This document shows, in pieces, positions 7,422 to 11,563 of a stretch of DNA of 11,563 nucleotides. The position numbers were made by a program, and so were the translations under genes. This DNA comes from an uncultured Clostridia bacterium (GTDB taxonomy: Bacteria; Bacillota; Clostridia; Lachnospirales; CAG-274). The DNA lies in the NCBI GenBank assembly GCA_946630405.1, contig CAMOYW010000011.1:1-11563 (forward strand). The letters run 5' to 3'. Under the pieces are notes generated by a model that saw only the letters and a list, made by a program, of their open reading frames with translations, was not told where the DNA came from and did no database searches. Position 1 is the first letter of the stretch, and each line of letters opens with the position of its first letter.

Positions 7422-7532
7422 AAATATCCAAAAAAAACCGTTTAAACAACTTATTAGTGGCAATAATCTACAAGCGGAGAAATTTTGTTGTTAGATTTAC
7501 ACTAAAATAAATTTGAAATTTTTTTATATTTG

Positions 7533-7563
7533 TTGACACTTATTTTGAGTTGTTTGCTATAAT
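7533..7563 (+). promoter_or_regulatory. Strong sigma-A promoter with extended -10, driving the small RNA
   Basis: A perfect TTGACA (7533-7538) and a perfect TATAAT (7558-7563) are 19 nt apart. The long spacer is offset by an extended -10 element (TGC directly before TATAAT) and A/T tracts at 7504-7530 resembling an UP element. The natural start is G7571, seven nt past the -10, exactly the first base of the first RNA hairpin. No start codon with a ribosome binding site follows before the terminator. Confidence 0.8.
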
Positions 7564-7570
7564 AACGCTT

Positions 7571-7688
7571 GTGAAAAACCCCTAAATATTTTCACATTGC
7601 AGTTCAACGCTCCTCAAACGGTTGAACTGTAACCCCATAAAAATACCTTCTCTTTAGAAAAGAACCACCGATCGCAGGTGGTTTTTTT
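7571..7688 (+). ncRNA. Candidate C-rich regulatory small RNA, about 118 nt
   Basis: The transcript is delimited by a strong promoter and a Rho-independent terminator. Hairpin 1 pairs GTGAAAA (7571-7577) with TTTTCAC (7589-7595) and shows CCCCT in its loop. Hairpin 2 pairs CAGTTCAAC (7600-7608) with GTTGAACTG (7621-7629), a perfect 9-bp stem whose loop contains CTCCTC (7610-7615). A single-stranded linker then carries AACCCCA (7631-7637) before the terminator hairpin. C-rich loops complementary to ribosome binding sites (GAGGAG, GGGG) are the hallmark of Gram-positive trans-acting sRNAs such as Listeria LhrC and the RsaE/RoxS group. The resemblance is in layout, not shown homology. There is no ATG within it. 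It could instead be a leader, but the next gene has its own promoter downstream of the terminator. Confidence 0.65.
7663..7688 (+). terminator. Rho-independent terminator of the small RNA
   Basis: AACCACC (7663-7669) pairs with GGTGGTT (7677-7683) around a 7-nt loop and runs into seven T residues (7682-7688). It ends the small RNA and would also stop read-through from the lyase-like gene, which lacks a clear terminator of its own. Confidence 0.9.
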
Positions 7689-7694
7689 CTTTTA

Positions 7695-7855
7695 GGGAAA
7701 AACTGATTTAATTAATCATTCGCATATTTGGCTACTGTTACCGCATACTGCGTCAAAGCCCCTCAACATAGCTTTTGGCTATGTCTTCGGGTCTTTTCCT
7801 TGTCTGCGATAACATTATCTCAAATCTGCTTCAAGTGAATTAATCAGTGTTTCCT
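7695..7855. mobile_element. MITE-like imperfect palindrome, about 161 bp, with TA flanks
   Basis: The left end GGGAAAAACTGATT (7695-7708) and the inverted right end AGGAAACACTGATT (7855 back to 7842) match at 12 of 14 positions. TA lies directly outside each end (7693-7694 and 7856-7857), as for target duplications of IS630/Tc1-type elements. The two arms are each 78 nt and remain alignable with 1-nt shifts: for example CTGTTACCGCATAC on the left and ATGTTATCGCAGAC on the inverted right. They meet at a perfect central hairpin ACATAGC/GCTATGT with loop TTTTG at 7773-7777. It has no coding capacity. It lies between the small RNA terminator and the J-domain gene promoter. If transcribed it would fold into one long hairpin, so a structured RNA is the alternative reading. 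Confidence 0.65.
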
Positions 7856-7866
7856 TAGAGATACCC

Positions 7867-7895
7867 TTGAATCTATAAATTATTTATGATAAAAT
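7867..7895 (+). promoter_or_regulatory. Sigma-A promoter of the J-domain/HscC operon
   Basis: TTGAAT (7867-7872) and TAAAAT (7890-7895) are separated by 17 nt. Transcription would start near 7902, which excludes an upstream in-frame ATG at 7886 and supports the ATG at 7934. The -35 box begins 9 nt after the TA flank of the palindrome, so the element sits directly upstream of this promoter. Confidence 0.65.
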
Positions 7896-7933
7896 ATTCA
7901 TTAATGGTTTATGATAGGGGAAAGAGGTGCGCT

Positions 7934-10900
7934 ATGCAAAAAACAGAGATTTTTGAAATACTTGGGATAGAGCCCGTTAAGGACGAAGACAAGATAAAAC
8001 AAGCATATATGGAAAAGCTTTCGTGTACAAATCCCGAGGATGATCCCGAAGGATTTAAACTGCTGAGACAGGCTTATGACGAAGCGATGACATATTGTGC
8101 CGAAGAGGAAGAAAGCGGCGCGGTAAAAGAGTGGATGGATGAAGTCCAAAATATATACGGTGACTTTGAAAAACGTATAGATGTAAAATGCTGGGAAGAT
8201 GTGTTTTCGGCACCCGTTGTTGATGATATGGGCACCTTTAACGAGGCGAGGGAAGCCTTTTTGGTGTATCTTATGGATCATACGTTTTTGCCGAAGTATG
8301 TATTTGAACTGATCAACAGAGTTTTTGATATTGAAAACAGTAAAGAGGAACTTTGTGAGCTTTTCCCCGAAGGATATATAGATTATGTTATGGCAAACGG
8401 TTCCGATATAGGGGTGGAATTTTGTCAAACCAAAAGCGGGGATAAGGCAGATGCTCTTTTTGAGCTTTTATACGAAATACTCAGGACCAATATAGAAGAT
8501 TCTGAAAAGTATGAAAGTATTATTAAACGATATTTGGAGATAGGAGATGTTTTTCCGCCGATATCTGCCATAATAGCTGTATACTATGCAAAAGACAATG
8601 ATAAAAGATATGAGCCGTTTTTAAAGGCAGCTTTACCCTTTGCGGGTATGCAAAATGCAGTTCTCAGAGATTGCGGCTTGTGTGCCGTGCTTACGGGTGA
8701 CAGAGAGCTTTATGATAAGCTTGACAAATACGAACGGGATGAAAACTCGAATACCGAAAAATTATTTGATACATATTATTATGCTTTAAATGAAGAATAT
8801 GAAAAGGTAAGAGAAAACTGTGATTTCATCTTAAACAGAGTAAATTCCCTGCAGGCATATCTTCTGCTTGACTATGCGAATAAGAAGATAATGGAGAAGC
8901 TTGAAAATGTGTCGCTTGATGATATGACTCAGGATGAACTTTACGAGCTTTCAAAAAGCTATGACTCCGATGAAAGCTTTGTTGAAAAGCTTGGTGAGGT
9001 AATAGCACGTTTTGACCTTGAAGGTGAGCCTGAGCCTAAGATGCTTATGGAGGCTTCAAAGTATTACGAAAAAATAAACGATTTGGAAAAGGCTCTAAAG
9101 TATGCCAAACAAAATCTTGATGCGGTCAAAAACAAAGCCGATGATGAAGAAGACGAAGAGGCTGCCAAGGAAATTATAGCCAATGCCAAAGCGTTATATT
9201 GCAATTTGCTTTTGAGATCTTCCGTAGACGTTGATGAGGACAAAAAGAAAGAGTATATGTACATGCTTCTTGATGAGCTTGAGCATATTGAGCCTGTGGA
9301 CGATATGTATACATATTTAGGCTTGAATTTTCTTAAAGCGTCTGCTTGTTACAGGCTGGAAAGGTATGATGATGCGAGGAATTTGTGCGACTTTATTCTG
9401 GAGAAGGAGCCGAAGTTTTCTCCTGCCGTTGCGGTGCATATGGAGTCTTCTTTTGAGGACGGCTACTATAACGATGCGATCAACGACTTTTACAGCCTAA
9501 GAGAGTTGATGGGAGATAATGTCGCCAATATGAGCCGCTTTTACGGACTGGTTGCAAATTGCTTTTTCGCAATGGGTAGCTATGACTCTGCTGTGGCTGC
9601 TTGTGAAGATGCCAAAAAAAGAGGCGTTGAGAGCGATTATGTGGAATTTATGCTGCTTGCCTCAAAAAGATTTATTGTGAGAGACAACAGTGAAATACAG
9701 GCTGTAAAATCGGGACTTATTGAGCTTTATTTAAAAGATAAGAGGACAGATTTCGGCAAATTTCAGGAGGAAAGCCTTCTTGAAGAGATAGTATTCAGCT
9801 GTATGGATCTTGAAGAGTGGGTAAATGCGGAAAGCTATGCCGAAAAGCTTCTTGATAAGAGAGAGGATGAGCAAACCTATTCTATACTTCTCAATATAGC
9901 CGAAAAAAGCGGTAACGAAGCTATGTTTGATACCTGGCTCGGTAAATATGCCCAAAGTAAGGGTAAAGACGCATTTTACTATATGCGAAAGGGTCAGCAT
10001 TTTGAAAACAGTGATGTGGATAAGGCGATAGAGTTTTATAAAAAGTCGCTGAAAACCGAGTGGGGATACAGAAACGTATTTAGGCGCATAGCAGACCTTT
10101 ATAGAAGGAAAAGCTATAACAGTGCAGACCCCGAGTTTGTAAAGCAGGCTGAGGATTACTATACGCTTGCGATAGAGAGCCAAAAGTCCATAGATAATGT
10201 TATGGAAAGAGGTATATTCTATCTTTATGCCGATATGCCAGAAAAGGCGGAAAAGGATTTTAAAGCGGGGCTTGAGAGAAACGACGAGCATATTATTTTA
10301 AATGAGTGGTGCGGAGATGCGCTCAGAAGTCAGTGTAAATTTGACGAGGCTTTAAAGCATTACGAGCTTGCGTATGAGCTTGCAAAAGGGAACGGCAACG
10401 TAAATCCGGGTAAAGATCTTGCTGTTTGTCTTATGGCGATGAAAAGGTATGAAGAGGCTGAAAAGCTGTTTTTGGAGCTTAGAGATGAGTTTTCGGACGA
10501 GCTTGCCGTTTATGAGCACCTTGTGACCATTGCCGAAAGACAGGGCGAGCTTAAAAAAGCACTTAAATATAACAAGCAGTATATTGATGTTTTGCATAAT
10601 GCTTCGGGGATACTTAACGCCTATCATGAGCATATACTTATACTTGCGGGACTCGGAGATAAAAAGAAGGCGAAGGAGTATGCAATAAAGGGAGAAAGAT
10701 TTGACAAGAATAATCCTTTAAGCCACAGAAACATAGCCGTTTATAATATGTTGTTTACGGGAAATAAAAACACTGTGCTTTATCATCTGAAAAGAGGATT
10801 GGAGCTTGCCGGTGACAGTAAATACTATAAAAAGAAATTGTATGACCAATATGTGGAGGCACTTTGCTTTTTCAAGTGCAAAAGGCTTTTAAATCAAGAG

Positions 10901-11230
10901 TCGAATAAGTGCGATATTATAGATATTTACGGAGCTCCCGACAAGGCGGACGGAGGAAGGAAGTCATCTTACTATTCGCTTGCTCTTCAATGTTTCTATC
11001 TCGGCAAGTTTGAAGAATTTGAAAAATATTATTCAAGAATGAAAGAATGTCATTTCTGTACTTTCTGTACAAGGTGTGATTGTATAGAGCTTGATATATT
11101 AAATGCGATAAAGGCGTATATGGACGGAGATAAAGTGGTTGCCGTTCAGGCGGCAAAGCGAATAATGTCGAATGACAGCTGTTTCGATCCGCTCACTTTA
11201 AGGACGCTTTTGAGAATGATGGAAGGATGA
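7934..11230 (+). CDS. J-domain and TPR repeat protein, probable HscC co-chaperone
   Basis: The start is the ATG at 7934 (1098 residues). It has GAGGTG 4 nt upstream, and the J-domain begins right after it. An in-frame ATG at 7886 overlaps the promoter -10. Residues 3-52 form a J-domain: IFEILGIEP, the basic helix IKQAYMEKL, then DPEGFKLLRQAYDEAM. The loop tripeptide that stimulates Hsp70 ATPase, normally HPD, reads NPE (33-35). The rest is helical and repeat-rich, with recognisable TPR-like units such as YTYLGLNFLKASACYRLERY, DKAIEFYKKSLK, FDEALKHYELAYELAK and YEEAEKLFLELRDEF. A cysteine cluster, CHFCTFCTRCDC (1039-1050), lies near the C-terminus. There is no signal peptide or membrane helix. 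The HscC-like Hsp70 begins 4 nt after the stop, so the two probably act as a dedicated chaperone pair; client unknown. Confidence 0.83.
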   Translation: MQKTEIFEILGIEPVKDEDKIKQAYMEKLSCTNPEDDPEGFKLLRQAYDEAMTYCAEEEESGAVKEWMDEVQNIYGDFEKRIDVKCWEDVFSAPVVDDMGTFNEAREAFLVYLMDHTFLPKYVFELINRVFDIENSKEELCELFPEGYIDYVMANGSDIGVEFCQTKSGDKADALFELLYEILRTNIEDSEKYESIIKRYLEIGDVFPPISAIIAVYYAKDNDKRYEPFLKAALPFAGMQNAVLRDCGLCAVLTGDRELYDKLDKYERDENSNTEKLFDTYYYALNEEYEKVRENCDFILNRVNSLQAYLLLDYANKKIMEKLENVSLDDMTQDELYELSKSYDSDESFVEKLGEVIARFDLEGEPEPKMLMEASKYYEKINDLEKALKYAKQNLDAVKNKADDEEDEEAAKEIIANAKALYCNLLLRSSVDVDEDKKKEYMYMLLDELEHIEPVDDMYTYLGLNFLKASACYRLERYDDARNLCDFILEKEPKFSPAVAVHMESSFEDGYYNDAINDFYSLRELMGDNVANMSRFYGLVANCFFAMGSYDSAVAACEDAKKRGVESDYVEFMLLASKRFIVRDNSEIQAVKSGLIELYLKDKRTDFGKFQEESLLEEIVFSCMDLEEWVNAESYAEKLLDKREDEQTYSILLNIAEKSGNEAMFDTWLGKYAQSKGKDAFYYMRKGQHFENSDVDKAIEFYKKSLKTEWGYRNVFRRIADLYRRKSYNSADPEFVKQAEDYYTLAIESQKSIDNVMERGIFYLYADMPEKAEKDFKAGLERNDEHIILNEWCGDALRSQCKFDEALKHYELAYELAKGNGNVNPGKDLAVCLMAMKRYEEAEKLFLELRDEFSDELAVYEHLVTIAERQGELKKALKYNKQYIDVLHNASGILNAYHEHILILAGLGDKKKAKEYAIKGERFDKNNPLSHRNIAVYNMLFTGNKNTVLYHLKRGLELAGDSKYYKKKLYDQYVEALCFFKCKRLLNQESNKCDIIDIYGAPDKADGGRKSSYYSLALQCFYLGKFEEFEKYYSRMKECHFCTFCTRCDCIELDILNAIKAYMDGDKVVAVQAAKRIMSNDSCFDPLTLRTLLRMMEG

Positions 11231-11234
11231 ACAA

Positions 11235-11563
11235 ATGGTAATAGGAATAGATCTGGGGACCACCAATTCCCTTGCTGCCGTGTTCAGAAACGGCAAAGCC
11301 GAGCTGATACCGAACAGACTCGGTAAGCACCTTACACGCTCCGTTGTGGCTGTGGGTGAAAATGGCGAAATGCTCGTGGGCGAACCTGCCTACGAAATGA
11401 TGAGAAAATACCCCGTGTCGGGAGCAAGCGTATTTAAAAGAGGTATGGGAAGCGACAGAAACTATCGCCTGCTTGAAAAAAGCTTTTCTGCCGAGGAGCT
11501 TTCAAGTATTATTCTCAGGTATCTTAAAGAAGATGCGGAGGTGTATTTGGGAGAGCCGGTAAC
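11235..11563 (+). CDS. hscC: HscC-like Hsp70 chaperone, N-terminal part (cut by window end)
   Basis: Only the first 109 residues are visible. The protein opens with the Hsp70 phosphate-1 motif IGIDLGTTNS (3-12). It then follows the HscC subgroup closely: LIPNRLGKHLTRSVV, LVGEPA, VFKRGMGSDRNYRL (with K68 at the position of the catalytic DnaK lysine) and AEELSSIILRYLKEDAE. E. coli HscC, from memory, has the same order of segments (FKRAMGS, ELSSLVLRSLKEDAE). AAGGA (11223-11227) lies 7 nt before the ATG, inside the end of the J-domain gene, so translation is likely coupled. E. coli hscC likewise sits beside J-like genes (djlB, djlC). It should be an ATP-dependent cytosolic chaperone. The substrate domain is outside the window. 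Confidence 0.9.
   Translation, partial: MVIGIDLGTTNSLAAVFRNGKAELIPNRLGKHLTRSVVAVGENGEMLVGEPAYEMMRKYPVSGASVFKRGMGSDRNYRLLEKSFSAEELSSIILRYLKEDAEVYLGEPV

Larger units (their letters stand above)
7422..7933. other. 512-nt non-coding region holding a small RNA, a MITE-like palindrome and a promoter
   Basis: No credible protein gene lies here. From left to right: an A/T-rich stretch without a clear terminator (7422-7532), a strong promoter (7533-7563), a small RNA with terminator (7571-7688), an imperfect palindrome (7695-7855), and the promoter and leader of the J-domain gene (7867-7933). Details are in the separate entries. Confidence 0.8.

Noticed and set aside
7422..7532. Possible terminator after the lyase-like gene (GTTTAAAC palindrome, AAATTTGAAATTTTTTT)
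   Set aside because: Only weak A/T pairs and no GC-containing stem before a T run. The terminator at 7663-7688 is a better stop for read-through.
7663..7933. Riboswitch or attenuator leader for the J-domain gene formed by the hairpins at 7571-7688
   Set aside because: The terminator is about 250 nt from the gene, a MITE-like element lies between, and the gene has its own 17-nt-spaced promoter. I recognise no riboswitch class. Kept only as an alternative in the small RNA entry.
9731..10291. Open frame on the minus strand inside the J/TPR gene (186 codons)
   Set aside because: It is antisense to clear TPR coding sequence, and its hydrophobic, Lys/Ile/Leu-rich translation reflects the complement of Glu/Lys-rich helices rather than a real membrane protein.
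1..11563. CRISPR arrays, tandem repeats, prophage or toxin-antitoxin genes
   Set aside because: No regularly spaced repeats, integrase, transposase, cas or toxin-like gene could be seen on either strand.

Overview
The window looks like chromosomal DNA from a low-to-moderate GC, Gram-positive anaerobe of the class Clostridia, probably an Oscillospiraceae/Ruminococcaceae-type gut bacterium. The reasons are strong AGGAGG-type ribosome binding sites, A/T-rich spacers with sigma-A promoters, a copper-amine-oxidase-N-domain secreted protein, a J-domain/TPR protein next to an HscC-like Hsp70, and a family of ThyX-like proteins that I associate with Firmicutes and their phages. This placement is inference from style; there is no 16S or other marker here.

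Layout. Bases 1-74 hold a tRNA-Pro(CGG) on the minus strand. It is transcribed divergently from a two-gene plus-strand operon (222-1617) encoding a polyprenyl-phosphate glycosyltransferase (GtrB/YkcC type) and a GtrA-family membrane protein, a classic pair for moving and adding a sugar to surface glycopolymers. A bidirectional terminator (1657-1697) separates it from a convergent minus-strand operon of four tightly packed genes (5114 down to 1725): AraC-type regulator, secreted copper-amine-oxidase-N-domain protein, divergent ThyX-like protein and PepD-type M20 dipeptidase. Gaps or overlaps are 13 nt, 1 nt and 14 nt, so translational coupling is likely.

The AraC gene is divergent from a 722-residue PcRGLX/YetA-like (rhamnogalacturonan-lyase-like) protein at 5253-7421, which it plausibly controls. 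That promoter has a good -10 and a poor -35.

Bases 7422-7933 are non-coding but dense. A strong promoter (7533-7563) and a Rho-independent terminator (7663-7688) bracket an unannotated ~118-nt small RNA with two hairpins and three exposed C-rich motifs. It is followed directly by a ~161-bp imperfect palindrome with terminal inverted repeats flanked by TA, a MITE-like element. A separate promoter then drives a J-domain/TPR protein (7934-11230) and, 4 nt later, an HscC-like Hsp70 cut off by the window end. These two likely form a dedicated chaperone/co-chaperone pair, unusual in that the J-domain HPD tripeptide reads NPE.

The observations most worth following are the C-rich small RNA, the J/TPR-HscC pair with the altered HPD, the divergent ThyX-like protein in a chromosomal peptidase operon, and the MITE-like palindrome, whose terminal motif recurs in the leader of the lyase-like gene.
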